Origin: Paraburkholderia solitsugae
GTDB lineage: Bacteria > Pseudomonadota > Gammaproteobacteria > Burkholderiales > Burkholderiaceae
Direction of reading: 5' to 3'
DNA: 64,000 nucleotides
Assembly: GCF_013177695.1 (NCBI RefSeq)
Contig: NZ_WOEY01000138.1
Span: 19,594 to 83,593 of the forward strand
In this document: one piece after another, positions 16,722 through 25,755 of the stretch
Layout of the letters: each line of letters opens with the position of its first letter
How positions within the stretch are numbered: the stretch's first letter is position 1
The notes under the pieces: generated by a model
Told to the model about the DNA's origin: nothing
Seen by the model: the letters and a program-made list of their open reading frames with translations, nothing else
Databases searched by the model: none
Position numbers and translations under genes: made by a program

Positions 16722-17669
16722 ATGTCCATACTCGTTATTGCAGAACACGACAATCAGACGCTGAAGGCGGCGACATTGAACACCGTCAGCGCCGCTGCGC
16801 GCCTTGGCGACGACATTCATGTTCTCGTCGCCGGATCACAATGCGCGGCCGTAGCCGAACAGGCTGCACGCATCGCCGGCGTGAAGCGCGTGCGGGTCGC
16901 CGATGCGCCGCACTATGCCCATCCGCTGGCCGAGAACCTGGCCGCGATGATCGCAACGGTCGCGCCCGACTACAGCCACGTACTGGCGCCCGCTACCACC
17001 ACCGCCAAGAACGCGATGCCGCGCGTGGCCGCGCTGCTCGACGTCGCGCAGATCTCCGACATCGTTGCCGTTGAGTCCGCCGATAGTTTCGTGCGCCCCA
17101 TCTACGCGGGCAACGTGCTGGCAACGGTACGAAGCGCGGACCGCATCAAGGTCATCACAGTACGCACGACAGCCTTTGCCGCAGCGCCCGCCGAGGGCGG
17201 CACGGCGGCGATTGAATCGATCGCACCGGCCGCCGAGGTCCCGGGCTCTCGTTTCGTGAGCCAGCAACTGACCCGCTCCGAGCGTCCTGAGCTGACATCG
17301 GCGCGGCGGGTGATCTCGGGCGGCCGAGGCATGGGCTCCGGCGAAAACTTCGCCTTGCTGGAAGACATCGCCAACAAGCTAGGCGCAGCGGTCGGTGCGT
17401 CGCGCGCTGCCGTGGATGCCGGCTTCGTGCCGAACGACTATCAGGTGGGCCAGACCGGCAAGGTCATCGCGCCACAACTTTATATCGCGGTCGGCATCTC
17501 CGGCGCGATCCAGCATCTGGCCGGCATGAAGGATTCGAAGGTGATCGTCGCGATCAACAAGGACGAGGAGGCACCGATCTTTCAAGTTGCCGATTACTGG
17601 ATCGTCGGCGATCTCTTCAAGGTATTGCCAGAGTTGTCCGCCGAACTGGACAAGCTGCAACAAAACTGA
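16722..17669 (+). CDS. etfA: electron transfer flavoprotein alpha subunit
   Basis: A 315-residue ETF large subunit. The C-terminal FAD-binding domain is clear: SGGRGMGSGENF, the GASRAAVDAGFVPNDYQVGQ segment, TGKVIAPQLYIAVGISGAIQH and AINKDEEAPIFQVADY. It forms a heterodimer with EtfB and binds the redox FAD. GAGGGAA precedes ATG 16722. It is 11-14 bp upstream of the acyl-CoA dehydrogenase. Confidence 0.95.
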   Translation: MSILVIAEHDNQTLKAATLNTVSAAARLGDDIHVLVAGSQCAAVAEQAARIAGVKRVRVADAPHYAHPLAENLAAMIATVAPDYSHVLAPATTTAKNAMPRVAALLDVAQISDIVAVESADSFVRPIYAGNVLATVRSADRIKVITVRTTAFAAAPAEGGTAAIESIAPAAEVPGSRFVSQQLTRSERPELTSARRVISGGRGMGSGENFALLEDIANKLGAAVGASRAAVDAGFVPNDYQVGQTGKVIAPQLYIAVGISGAIQHLAGMKDSKVIVAINKDEEAPIFQVADYWIVGDLFKVLPELSAELDKLQQN

Positions 17670-17683
17670 TTCCGGAGACCATG

Positions 17684-19474
17684 ATGAGCACCTATATTGC
17701 ACCGCTGCGCGACATGCGCTTCGTGATGACGGAACTGGCCGGTCTCGGCGAGTTGTCCTCGCTGCCAGGCTTCGATGAGGTGAGCCCCGAACTCGCCGAG
17801 GCCGTGCTCGAGGAGGCGGCGAAGCTCGCGACCGAAGTGCTGGCACCGCTCAACAAGTCCGGCGACGAGCAGGGCGCGCGCCTGACGAAGGACGGCGTCG
17901 TCGCAGCGGACGGTTTCGCGACAGCCTACCGGCAGTTTGCTGCAGGCGGCTGGAGCGGCCTCTCCGGCGACCCGGAGTTCGGCGGGCAGGGGCTGCCCGA
18001 ATTGCTGCATGCGGCGACCGTCGAGATGTGGAACTCGTCCAACATGGCGTTCGCACTGTGTCCGCTGTTGACAGCGGGCGCCACGGAGTCGCTGAGGCAG
18101 CACGGCTCGGAAGAGCTCAAGGGACGCTATTTGCCGAAGCTCGTCAGCGGCGAGTGGACGGGCACCATGAACCTGACCGAGCCGCAAGCGGGCTCGGATC
18201 TCGCCGCCGTGCGCACGAAGGCAGTGCCGGAAGGCGACCAGTATCGCCTCTACGGCCAGAAGATCTTTATCACGTGGGGCGATCACGATATGACGGACAA
18301 CGTCATTCATCTCGTCCTCGCACGCACGCCGGATGCACCCGAGGGCGTGCGCGGCATCTCGCTCTTTGTCGTGCCCAAGTTTCTGCTGAATGCCGATGGC
18401 TCTCCCGGGCAACGCAACGACGTGCATTGCGCGTCCCTCGAACACAAGCTCGGCATTCACGCGAGTCCGACCTGCGTGATGAGCTTCGGCGATCAGGGCG
18501 GGGCGATCGGTTATCTGGTGGGGCAGGAGAACAAAGGCCTCGCCCATATGTTCACGATGATGAACGAGGCACGCCAGAAGGTGGGTATCCAGGGGCTCGC
18601 GATCGCGGAACGCGCTTATCAGCAAGCCCGCGAATACGCGAAGGAACGTGTCCAGGGTCGGCTTGCAGCCAGTAAATCTGCCGGTGCGGTTTCCATCATC
18701 CATCACCCGGATGTGCGGCGCATGTTGATGACGATGAAGTCCCAGGTCGAAGCGATGCGTGCTTTCGCCTACGTAATGGCCGCGGACATGGACCGCGCGC
18801 ACCGTGACCCCGATGCCGCTGAGCGCGCGCGTCGCCAGGTGCGTGTCGATCTTCTGATCCCCGTGTTGAAGGCATGGTGTACGGAGTTGGGCGTCGAGAT
18901 TGCGTCGATGGGGGTGCAGGTGCACGGCGGGATGGGCTACATCGAAGAGACGGGCGCATGCCAGTTCCTGCGCGATGCGCGAATCGCGCCGATCTACGAA
19001 GGCACGACAGGCATCCAGGCTGCCGACCTCGCAGGACGCAAGCTCGCGTCGGATCAGGGCGCGGGGATGGCTGACCTTGTTACGGAGATGCGTCAGACCG
19101 CGCTGGAACTGGAGCGCAGCACGGATACGCAAGTGGCGTCCATTGGCACGGCGCTGGTGGCCGGTGTACAGGCGCTCGACGATGCCACCGCCTGGGTGCT
19201 GCACGCTTTGGCGACTCAGCCCGACGTCGCGCTTGCCAGTTCCGTCGACTATCTGATGCTCACCGGCTATGTATGCGGCGGGTGGCAGATGGGGCGCGCA
19301 GCGCTTGCTGCGGCAAGAAAAAGCGCCGCGAATGAAGACCCGGACTTCCATCGCACCAAGCTCGCCACCGCGCGTTTTTACGCCGACAAGGTCTTGCCCA
19401 AAGCGAATGCGCTTCTGAAGGCGATCCGCAGCGGCGCATCGAGTGGATCGAGCCTGCCAATCGAGCAATTCTGA
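17684..19474 (+). CDS. acyl-CoA dehydrogenase, long (about 600-residue) DmdC/FadE-like type
   Basis: A 596-residue flavoenzyme that introduces the alpha-beta double bond in an acyl-CoA and passes electrons to the adjacent EtfAB. Features: N-terminal extension typical of the 600-residue group, TMNLTEPQAGSDLAAVRT (substrate/FAD region), KIFITWGDHDMTDN, VHGGMGYIEETGACQFLRD, and the catalytic-base motif YEGTTGIQ (Glu439). A C-terminal domain with an AKFYAD-like helix follows. Start ATG 17684 has GGAG six bases upstream; ATG 17681 is the alternative. Chain-length specificity is not readable; it probably supplies enoyl-CoA to the MaoC hydratase of the PHA operon. Confidence 0.92.
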   Translation: MSTYIAPLRDMRFVMTELAGLGELSSLPGFDEVSPELAEAVLEEAAKLATEVLAPLNKSGDEQGARLTKDGVVAADGFATAYRQFAAGGWSGLSGDPEFGGQGLPELLHAATVEMWNSSNMAFALCPLLTAGATESLRQHGSEELKGRYLPKLVSGEWTGTMNLTEPQAGSDLAAVRTKAVPEGDQYRLYGQKIFITWGDHDMTDNVIHLVLARTPDAPEGVRGISLFVVPKFLLNADGSPGQRNDVHCASLEHKLGIHASPTCVMSFGDQGGAIGYLVGQENKGLAHMFTMMNEARQKVGIQGLAIAERAYQQAREYAKERVQGRLAASKSAGAVSIIHHPDVRRMLMTMKSQVEAMRAFAYVMAADMDRAHRDPDAAERARRQVRVDLLIPVLKAWCTELGVEIASMGVQVHGGMGYIEETGACQFLRDARIAPIYEGTTGIQAADLAGRKLASDQGAGMADLVTEMRQTALELERSTDTQVASIGTALVAGVQALDDATAWVLHALATQPDVALASSVDYLMLTGYVCGGWQMGRAALAAARKSAANEDPDFHRTKLATARFYADKVLPKANALLKAIRSGASSGSSLPIEQF

Positions 19475-19542
19475 GCGGCAATGCAAGAAACAGCGTCGAT
19501 GTGAAAACATTGATATGTAATGCGAAATAAATGGGAGGAGAC

Positions 19543-20301
19543 ATGATTAAAAGACTTGCATGCCTTGCGTTAATACCGGGCGCGATTTGTTCCAGTGCGA
19601 TGGGCCAGAGCGCCGGCAGTCTCGTTACCAGCGTGGGTGGAGTTTGGCTCGACTTTGGCCCGTCTTCCACAACATCGTTGCAGAGCAGTTCGGCTTTGGG
19701 CACATTCACGTCAATGGGCACGGGTGGTCAGATACATAACACGTTCACCCTGGAGCTCTCGAACACCTATTTCGTCACGGACAATATTGCTCTTGACCTG
19801 GCGGCGGGCATACCACCCAAGCTCAAGCTCTATGCGCAGGGCAACGCCACACCCTTCGGTGCCGGCGGGCCTTCGCTCAATCTGGGGAATCTGGCGCCGC
19901 TCGCCACCACCCGGTCGTGGTCACCCATTCTGTTCCTGAAGTATTTCTTCTTCGACGCGCAGGCGAAGCTGCGCCCGTTCGTCGGTGTAGGCGCGAACTA
20001 TACCTGGTTCTCGCATACCAATCTCAATTCAACATTCAGTGGCGCGTTGCAAGAGATTGCAGGGCCGGGCGGACAGGTCAAGGCAACGCTCAGTCCGTCA
20101 TGGAATCCCGCGTTCGTCGCGGGCGCGTCCTACAACATCAGCAAGAACTGGTACGCGACTGCGTCGGTGACCTATCTGTCTCTCAAGACAAATGCGACGG
20201 TCAGTTCCGTGGCCGCCAACGGTCAGACGGTGTTGTCCAACAAGACGCATATCACGGCGGATCCGGTGATCGTCTTTCTCGGACTTGGATACCGGTTCTA
20301 G
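19543..20301 (+). CDS. OmpW/AlkL-like outer membrane protein
   Basis: A 252-residue eight-strand beta-barrel candidate. The signal peptide runs to about SSAMGQS. The OmpW pattern is visible in NTYFVTDNIALDLAAGIPPK, SPILFLKYFFF, LRPFVGVGANYTWF and the terminal VFLGLGYRF. OmpW-family proteins, including AlkL, let hydrophobic molecules through the outer membrane. ATG 19543 directly follows GGGAGGAG; an in-frame ATG at 19531 sits on that site and is rejected. It follows the acyl-CoA dehydrogenase by 68 bp on the same strand, which fits uptake of the aliphatic substrate handled by this module. Confidence 0.9.
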   Translation: MIKRLACLALIPGAICSSAMGQSAGSLVTSVGGVWLDFGPSSTTSLQSSSALGTFTSMGTGGQIHNTFTLELSNTYFVTDNIALDLAAGIPPKLKLYAQGNATPFGAGGPSLNLGNLAPLATTRSWSPILFLKYFFFDAQAKLRPFVGVGANYTWFSHTNLNSTFSGALQEIAGPGGQVKATLSPSWNPAFVAGASYNISKNWYATASVTYLSLKTNATVSSVAANGQTVLSNKTHITADPVIVFLGLGYRF

Positions 20302-20410
20302 CGAACGGATGCGTTGGTTGCGGCCGCCCTGCGAAGAAAGCCGCGTGACGGGGCCGAGTCAGGGCTGCCTCGGCTCCCGCATCCATCTTTGCAACGGATC
20401 CTACCGGCCT

Positions 20411-21403
20411 TCAATGTTTGAGGCAGGTGTCGGCGTTCTTCCAGGTGCAGGTGTCAAGGCCGGTGTGGATGACCGGCTTCACCGTCTTTCCTTCCGCGAG
20501 GTCGCGCATGACCATCGCTGCCCGATAGCCCATTTCTTCCGGCCGCTGGCCGACGAGGACATTGACCTTGTGATCCTTGAGGGCTTGCAGTTCCGGACCG
20601 AGCGTATCGGCCGAGACGATGACGAACTTGCCGCTGTTGATCTTATCCATGATCGGAGCTACGACCTGCGAATAGGCCTGCGGAGCAAAGAGCGGCCAGC
20701 CGCCTTCAAGTACGAAGGCATCGAGACCGGTGGCGTTGGCGGTCAGCGTGTCCTGCATCATCTGGTTCGCCTTGGCGGCGTCGTCGTTCACGTAGAGCGG
20801 GCAGGCGCTGATCTCATTCCAACCGTTTTCGCCGGCGAGCTTCGCGATGCCCTTCTTGCCGGAGAGTATGTCGCGCGTGCCCTGGGCGCGCTGGTTGATA
20901 TTCTCGGCAGCGGGATTGCCCATGACGAGGCAGATATTGCCGCCCTTCGGCATCAGCAGCTTCAACTGCTCGCCGAGCTTGACGCCCAGTTCGTAATTGT
21001 CGGTACCGACGTAGGTCTTGCGCAACGACGCATCCTTCGGCAACAAATCGGCATCCGCGGTGATGACCGGGATCGTCACATTGCGGCGGCGCAACGCTTC
21101 GGCCACGGCTGGGGCGTTCGCGGGCGAGATTGCCATACTCGCCACGCCCTTGGTCAGAAGGTCGTCGATGATCTGTACTTCGGCGCTTTCGTCCGCGGCC
21201 GTCGCGGGGCCGGTGTAGTAGCAGGTGTAGCCTTCCTTATGAAGTTCCTTGTTCGCCCGCTCGCATCCCTGATGCATGAGGTCGAAGTAGGGGTTGTCGA
21301 GACCCTTTACCACCAGCGCCAGGGTCTTATCGGCTGCGAAGGCGGGGGAGGCCAACATGGCGAGCCCTCCGATCGCGGCAAGACACATCAAAGCTTTCTT
21401 CAT
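20411..21403 (-). CDS. sugar-type ABC transporter periplasmic binding protein (Peripla_BP_4)
   Basis: A 330-residue binding protein of the ribose/fructose (type I) class. The signal peptide is MKKALMCLAAIGGLAMLASPAFA. The mature part has the family start LALVVKGLDNPYFDLMHQGCE, the DDLLTKGVASMAISP segment, VITADADLL and VGTDNYELG. ATG 21403 has GGAGGG upstream; an ATG six codons earlier is rejected. It is the third gene of a reverse-strand set with an ATPase and a permease, in the FrcACB-like arrangement. A monosaccharide or polyol substrate is likely but not determinable. Confidence 0.92.
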   Translation of the reverse strand: MKKALMCLAAIGGLAMLASPAFAADKTLALVVKGLDNPYFDLMHQGCERANKELHKEGYTCYYTGPATAADESAEVQIIDDLLTKGVASMAISPANAPAVAEALRRRNVTIPVITADADLLPKDASLRKTYVGTDNYELGVKLGEQLKLLMPKGGNICLVMGNPAAENINQRAQGTRDILSGKKGIAKLAGENGWNEISACPLYVNDDAAKANQMMQDTLTANATGLDAFVLEGGWPLFAPQAYSQVVAPIMDKINSGKFVIVSADTLGPELQALKDHKVNVLVGQRPEEMGYRAAMVMRDLAEGKTVKPVIHTGLDTCTWKNADTCLKH

Positions 21404-21626
21404 TGTTCCCTCCATTCTCATGCAAAGCTATCGGCGCCGGGTCGACGGTGCCCATGTCTGCTCGCATACAATTCATAATAGTTCCAAGGAAAGCCCGTGT
21501 TCGAGCTTTAACCTTCCTGCGGAACCTTGTCATTTTGTGAACATGTGCGTCCGGCGGTTCCGCATCTCGTCCGGCCGCGCCTCCCCAAGCACCGGCCGCG
21601 TCGCGACCGCTGCACCCGCAGACATT

Positions 21627-22622
21627 TCAATCTCCTTGCCGCTCGCCGCCGAGCCGGTTGAAGAGCATGGCGACGATGATGAAGGCACCGACAACCGTCC
21701 CCTGCCAGAACGAGTCGACGCCGAGCAGGATCAGGCTGTTGCGAATGACTTCGATGAGCGCGGCGCCGACCACAGTCCCGAACGCGCTGCCGACGCCGCC
21801 CACGAGATTGGTGCCGCCGATCACGGTCGCGGCGATCACGCGTAATTCGTCGCCGGTGCCAAGGCCCGTCGTCACCGCGCCAAGCCAGCCGACTTCGAGG
21901 ATCGCCGCGACACCCGCCATGAGGCCGGCCAGTACATAGACGGAGCAGATGATGCGGCGCACCGGAACGCCGGTGAGATTCGCCGCATGTCGGTTGCCAC
22001 CGACCGCGAAGACGTAGCGGCCCCAGCGCGTCCAGGTAAAGGCGAACCAGAACAGCACGGCGAGGACCACGAGGAACCACACCGGATTGGCGAGGCCGAA
22101 GGTCTTGCCGCCGCCGAGCGTAAGGAGCTTGCTACCGTCTGGACCGAAATCGAAAATTGTCCGGCTGCCGGAGAACACCAGCGCGAGGCTACGGCCGACG
22201 CTCAGCATGCCGAGCGTCACGACGAAAGGCTGCATGTCGAGATAGGCGATGAGCAGACCGTTCACGAGGCCGACGAGCCCGGCGGTCAGGAGCCCCATGC
22301 CGATGCCGGCCCAGATCGGGTAGCCGGCGTTCATGACCACTGAAAGAACGATACCGCTCAAGCCGATCGTCGAGCCGACCGAAATATCAATGCCGCCCGT
22401 GACGATCACGGCCATCATGCCGAGCGCGACGATTGCGACGAAGGCGAAGTTGCGTGTGACGTTGAAAAGGTTCTGCTGCGTGGCAAAAGTCGAGGTCACG
22501 ATCGAGAGCACGAGGCAGGCAACGACAGTCGCGAGCACCACCCAGAACACCTGGCTCGCGAAAAGCCCGGTCCAGCGGGTATGAGTCTTCGCGGATTGCG
22601 GATCATCAAGCAATGCCGACAT
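21627..22622 (-). CDS. sugar-type ABC transporter permease (RbsC/FrcC family)
   Basis: A 331-residue multispanning inner-membrane permease of the branched-chain/ribose type. The family signature GGIDISVGSTIGLSG is present near residue 75, followed by several hydrophobic helices and the EAA-like segment AAILEVGWLGAVTTGLGTGDELRVIAA. ATG 22622 is chosen over a TTG ten codons upstream. It lies between the ATPase gene (23419-22679) and the binding-protein gene on the same strand, forming one importer. Confidence 0.92.
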   Translation of the reverse strand: MSALLDDPQSAKTHTRWTGLFASQVFWVVLATVVACLVLSIVTSTFATQQNLFNVTRNFAFVAIVALGMMAVIVTGGIDISVGSTIGLSGIVLSVVMNAGYPIWAGIGMGLLTAGLVGLVNGLLIAYLDMQPFVVTLGMLSVGRSLALVFSGSRTIFDFGPDGSKLLTLGGGKTFGLANPVWFLVVLAVLFWFAFTWTRWGRYVFAVGGNRHAANLTGVPVRRIICSVYVLAGLMAGVAAILEVGWLGAVTTGLGTGDELRVIAATVIGGTNLVGGVGSAFGTVVGAALIEVIRNSLILLGVDSFWQGTVVGAFIIVAMLFNRLGGERQGD

Positions 22623-22678
22623 TGGGGTGGGCCTTTCCGGCAGATCGTCCAATTTTGCGGCTCCCGTGTGAGGCAGGA

Positions 22679-23419
22679 TCAGGCGACGGCGATGGCCCCG
22701 GTGATCAGGCCGGTCACTTCTTCCGGAGAAGACGCTTCGGTCTTCTTGTCCGCGACCTTGCGCCCACGCCGCATGACGACCACGCGGTGGGCGACGGCGA
22801 AAACGTCAGGCATGCGGTGGCTGATGAGAATGACTGCGATGCCATGTTCGGACAGGCGTTGGATGAGGTCGAGTACCTCCGCCACCTGCCGGACGCTGAT
22901 CGATGCCGTCGGCTCGTCCATGATGACGAGCCGCGCCTCGGAGAGCCGCGTGCGAGCGATTGCCACGGCCTGTCGCTGACCTCCCGACATTTGTCGGACG
23001 AGATCACGGGGACGCGTCTCGGATTTCAGTTCTTTGAAGAGCTCGCCGGCGCGCCGATACATGGTCGCGTGATCGAGAATGCGGATGGGCCCGAAACCGA
23101 GCCGGGGCTCGCGGCCGAGGAAGACATTGGCGGCCGCCGTGAGGTTGTTGCAGAGCGCGAGGTCCTGATAGACGACTTCGATCCCCTGAGCGCGGGCGTC
23201 AAGCGGTCTGCTGAAATGCACCTGCTTACCGTCAATAAGGATTTCGCCGTGCGAGGGGGGAAAGTTGCCGGCGATGACCTTCACCAGCGTCGATTTCCCA
23301 GCCCCGTTGTCGCCCATGAGCCCGACCACCTGGCCTGGCTCCAGACTGAAGGTCATGTCGGTCAGGGCGTGAATGGCGCCGAAGTGCCTGGAAACGTTTC
23401 TGAGCTCCAGAAGACTCAT
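22679..23419 (-). CDS. sugar-type ABC transporter ATP-binding protein (single domain, FrcA-like)
   Basis: A 246-residue ATPase with Walker A GDNGAGKST, signature QMSGGQRQAVAIAR and Walker B LVIMDEPTAS. Unlike RbsA it has one nucleotide-binding domain, as in FrcA-type importers, so it should act as a homodimer. Start ATG 23419 begins MSLLELRNVSRHFGAIHAL; the 30 extra codons upstream carry no ribosome site. First gene of the importer operon, likely driven by the promoter candidate at 23498-23525. Confidence 0.92.
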   Translation of the reverse strand: MSLLELRNVSRHFGAIHALTDMTFSLEPGQVVGLMGDNGAGKSTLVKVIAGNFPPSHGEILIDGKQVHFSRPLDARAQGIEVVYQDLALCNNLTAAANVFLGREPRLGFGPIRILDHATMYRRAGELFKELKSETRPRDLVRQMSGGQRQAVAIARTRLSEARLVIMDEPTASISVRQVAEVLDLIQRLSEHGIAVILISHRMPDVFAVAHRVVVMRRGRKVADKKTEASSPEEVTGLITGAIAVA

Positions 23420-23497
23420 GGATTGTCGCGCTCGCTCCAGTGGAGCCGCCCATTTCTTCGGCCGGGCGACCGGTAGGGATGCCCTGGTTAGCTTTTT

Positions 23498-23525
23498 TTT
23501 ATAGCACAACAGCGCCTTTTGGCAA
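23498..23525 (-). promoter_or_regulatory. sigma70-like promoter candidate for the sugar ABC importer
   Basis: On the reverse strand TTGCCA (23525-23520) and TATAAA (23503-23498) are 16 bp apart, about 80 bp upstream of the ATPase start, within the 144-bp gap after the oxidoreductase gene. Confidence 0.4.
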
Positions 23526-23563
23526 GCCTCCTTCGGTTTGCAGGATGTCCGGCATGCTGTCGG

Positions 23564-24811
23564 TTAAGGCCGATCCCCGGCTGTGGAGCCGTTCCACTGA
23601 CGGTAACGCCGCGTCAATTTGCGCGTGCGGATCTGGTCGATCACGAGACTGTAGACCGGCGAGTAACAGCGCCGCGGGTGCCCGCCTGCGGTGATCGCGC
23701 GCAAGCGGCGCTTGACGAGCGCCATGGTCGCGAATCCGGCAGCTGCCTTGTCCTGCCATCGGACCTGGGCGATCGATGCGTCGACAGCCTGACCGTCGCG
23801 CCAGCGATTCGGCAGGTCCGGTACGGACGCCAGCGCACTCGCCATGCCGACGACGGCGACGCCTTCGTCCAGCACTGTCTGAGCGATCGACTGCCGGCGA
23901 ATGCCGCCCGTCGTCATCACCGGCATCGCCGCGATGGCGGCAATGTCGCGCGCGAATGTCAGGAAATAAGCCTCGCGCGCAAGCGTGCGGCCGTCCGCAG
24001 TGTGGCCCTGCATCGCCGGGCTCTCGTAGCTTCCGCCGGACAGTTCGACGAGATCGACCGCCTGGTCGTTGAGCCACAGCACGATTTGCCGGGCTTCGTA
24101 CTCGGAGAACCCCCCGCGCTGGAAGTCGGCGGAATTGATCTTGACCGCGACGCCGAACCCGGCGCCGACCCGCGCGCGCACCGCGCGCACGACGGATAAC
24201 AGTAGTCTTGCCCGGTTTTCCAGCGAGCCGCCCCATTCGTCGTTGCGCCGATTGGTCAGCGGCGACAGGAACTGCGATATCAGGTAGCCGTGCGCGGCAT
24301 GTATCTCGACACCGTCGAACCCGGCCGCTTCGGCAGCCACGGCTGTGTCGGCGAAGCGTTCGATGACTTCGTGGATCTCGGCCGCGGTCATCGCCTGCGG
24401 CTCGGCAAACAGTTTGCTATGCCGGCCCAGATCGAGCGGCACCGCGGACGGCGCCCATGCATGCCGCCTCAACGCCGCGAGCACCTGGCGTCCCGGATGA
24501 TTGATCTGCATCCATATCCGGGCGCCATGCTGGCGCGCGGTGGCCGCCCACCGTTTGAACGGTTCGAGAGGCGTATTGCGGTCCAGCACGACGCCGCCCG
24601 GGCCGGTAAGCGCTCTCGCATCGATCATCACGTTCCCGGTGATCAGCAATCCCGCTCCGCCGGCTCCCCAGGCGGCATAGAGACGCCAGAGCGCCTGACC
24701 GGGCAATTGCCCGGCATCGGCGAGGTTTTCCTCCATCGCGGCCTTCGCGATGCGGTTGGGCAGGGTGCTGCCGTTGGGCAGCGTCAGCGGTGTGAACAGC
24801 GATGTCGTCAT
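23564..24811 (-). CDS. NADH:flavin oxidoreductase of the Old Yellow Enzyme family
   Basis: A 415-residue FMN-binding TIM-barrel protein. Motifs: LPNRIAKAAMEENLAD at the N-terminus, MQINHPGRQ, EIHAAHGYLISQFLSP, NRRNDEWGGSLENRARLLL and a late PVMTTGGIRR phosphate-binding loop. Such enzymes reduce activated C=C bonds with NAD(P)H. It is a plain OYE domain without the iron-sulfur/FAD extension of dienoyl-CoA reductases. It is divergent from a MerR gene and starts within 33 bp of a MerR-type promoter, so it is probably induced through that regulator by an electrophile or oxidant. Confidence 0.92.
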   Translation of the reverse strand: MTTSLFTPLTLPNGSTLPNRIAKAAMEENLADAGQLPGQALWRLYAAWGAGGAGLLITGNVMIDARALTGPGGVVLDRNTPLEPFKRWAATARQHGARIWMQINHPGRQVLAALRRHAWAPSAVPLDLGRHSKLFAEPQAMTAAEIHEVIERFADTAVAAEAAGFDGVEIHAAHGYLISQFLSPLTNRRNDEWGGSLENRARLLLSVVRAVRARVGAGFGVAVKINSADFQRGGFSEYEARQIVLWLNDQAVDLVELSGGSYESPAMQGHTADGRTLAREAYFLTFARDIAAIAAMPVMTTGGIRRQSIAQTVLDEGVAVVGMASALASVPDLPNRWRDGQAVDASIAQVRWQDKAAAGFATMALVKRRLRAITAGGHPRRCYSPVYSLVIDQIRTRKLTRRYRQWNGSTAGDRP

Positions 24812-24843
24812 CGGGAGAACTCTTCGGTGTGGTCGATAGGCCT

Positions 24844-24874
24844 ATACTAAGTTTCAAGTCGACTTTAAGGTCAA
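24844..24874 (-). promoter_or_regulatory. MerR-type promoter with 19-bp spacer, divergent region
   Basis: Reading the reverse strand, TTGACC (24874-24869) and TAGTAT (24849-24844) are separated by exactly 19 bp (24868-24850). The spacer contains the perfect core AAGTCGACTT and an imperfect surrounding dyad. A 19-bp spacer is the hallmark of MerR-family promoters, which the regulator untwists to activate. It would drive the oxidoreductase starting at 24811, and the same site abuts the start of the MerR gene at 24880. Confidence 0.75.
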
Positions 24875-24879
24875 GCGCG

Positions 24880-25353
24880 ATGAAGATCGGGGAACTGGCG
24901 GCGCGTACCGGGATGACGGCATCCGCGATCCGCTTTTACGAACAGAGCGGACTGCTGCCGCCGGCGGGCCGCGGGCCGAACGGCTACCGGATCTACGACG
25001 CCGCGGCGGCGGAGCGGCTAGGGCAGATTCAACTGGCGCAGCGGCTCGGCTTCTCGCTGGACGAGATGCGCGCCGCGGTCGAGGACATGAAGGGCTTCTC
25101 GAAGGAGGGGCTGCTCGAGCGGATCGACCAACGCTTGCGCGAGATCGATGAACTCCGCGCGAAGCTGGATGGGCAGCGAGCGGAGCTGCACACAATACGC
25201 GACGCGCTTCAGGCCGAATGGACGGCAGGGCGGTGCTTCAAGGTCGATCAATTTGAAGCGTCGGCGCCTGCTGCCGCCAAACACCGTCGCACGGAGCGAA
25301 AGGTTGCGTCGCATGACTTTGGCGCGTATAAAGCGCCGAAAGGCAGCTTTTGA
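24880..25353 (+). CDS. MerR family transcriptional regulator
   Basis: A 157-residue regulator. The N-terminal winged helix is complete (MKIGELAARTGMTASAIRFY, then EQSGLLPPAGR and NGYRIYD), followed by the coiled-coil dimerisation helix (residues about 75-115, RIDQRLREIDELRAKLDGQ) and a basic C-terminal tail. No metal-binding Cys pattern is present. The start ATG 24880 begins with the conserved MKIGELA and follows TAAGG; a frame from 24802 overlaps the divergent gene and is rejected. It probably senses an organic or redox signal and controls the divergent OYE gene through the 19-bp-spacer promoter. Confidence 0.93.
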   Translation: MKIGELAARTGMTASAIRFYEQSGLLPPAGRGPNGYRIYDAAAAERLGQIQLAQRLGFSLDEMRAAVEDMKGFSKEGLLERIDQRLREIDELRAKLDGQRAELHTIRDALQAEWTAGRCFKVDQFEASAPAAAKHRRTERKVASHDFGAYKAPKGSF

Positions 25354-25755
25354 TATCTGGCGCCGTCCCGCCATGCCGCCATTCACCTTCTGCCTTCGCG
25401 ATCTCCGCGAAGACGCGCCGCGCCTGTTCGACATAACGCTTACCTTCTTCTGTCTGTGCACGCGAACGCGAAGCACAGAAGCAGGGCATCACCGTGCGCG
25501 TCGCGAAACTGCCGGTGAGCAATGTGTTGCGCACTTAAGCCAGGGGGGAGATGCAAGGCTTCATGACAGTACGCGTGTCCGTCGTCTCATCGAAGGATCT
25601 GGGGGCCTGTACACTGGCACCATTCTGGCCAGCGGAGGATTCACGGCTGAAAGCAGCACGAGTGAGGTTGCACCTCCTCGTGCACGCAGGCTGGCTCGAG
25701 TGTGCCTCGCCGTGCGACACACGAACCACAACGATTCGTTCGAGGAGGGAAGGCA
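25354..25755. other. gene-poor gap between MerR and LysR genes
   Basis: Apart from the LysR remnant at 25379-25471 and the strong ribosome site GGAGGG (25744-25749) of the next gene, nothing is recognised. The composition and lack of frames suggest decayed coding DNA. Confidence 0.4.
25379..25471 (-). pseudogene. LysR-regulator remnant
   Basis: A reverse-strand frame reads SRAQTEEGKRYVEQARRVFA followed by EIAKAEGEW, which closely resembles the segment after the HTH of LysR regulators (usually LTEEGRRYVE..RRILAEI.EAE). The rest of a LysR protein is not found on either side, so this looks like a decayed fragment. It lies in the 402-bp gap between the MerR gene and an intact LysR gene. Confidence 0.5.

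Noticed and set aside
17594..19510. 638-codon reverse-strand frame opposite acyl-CoA dehydrogenase
   Set aside because: Antisense shadow of a clear dehydrogenase gene; His/Arg-rich sequence without domain features.
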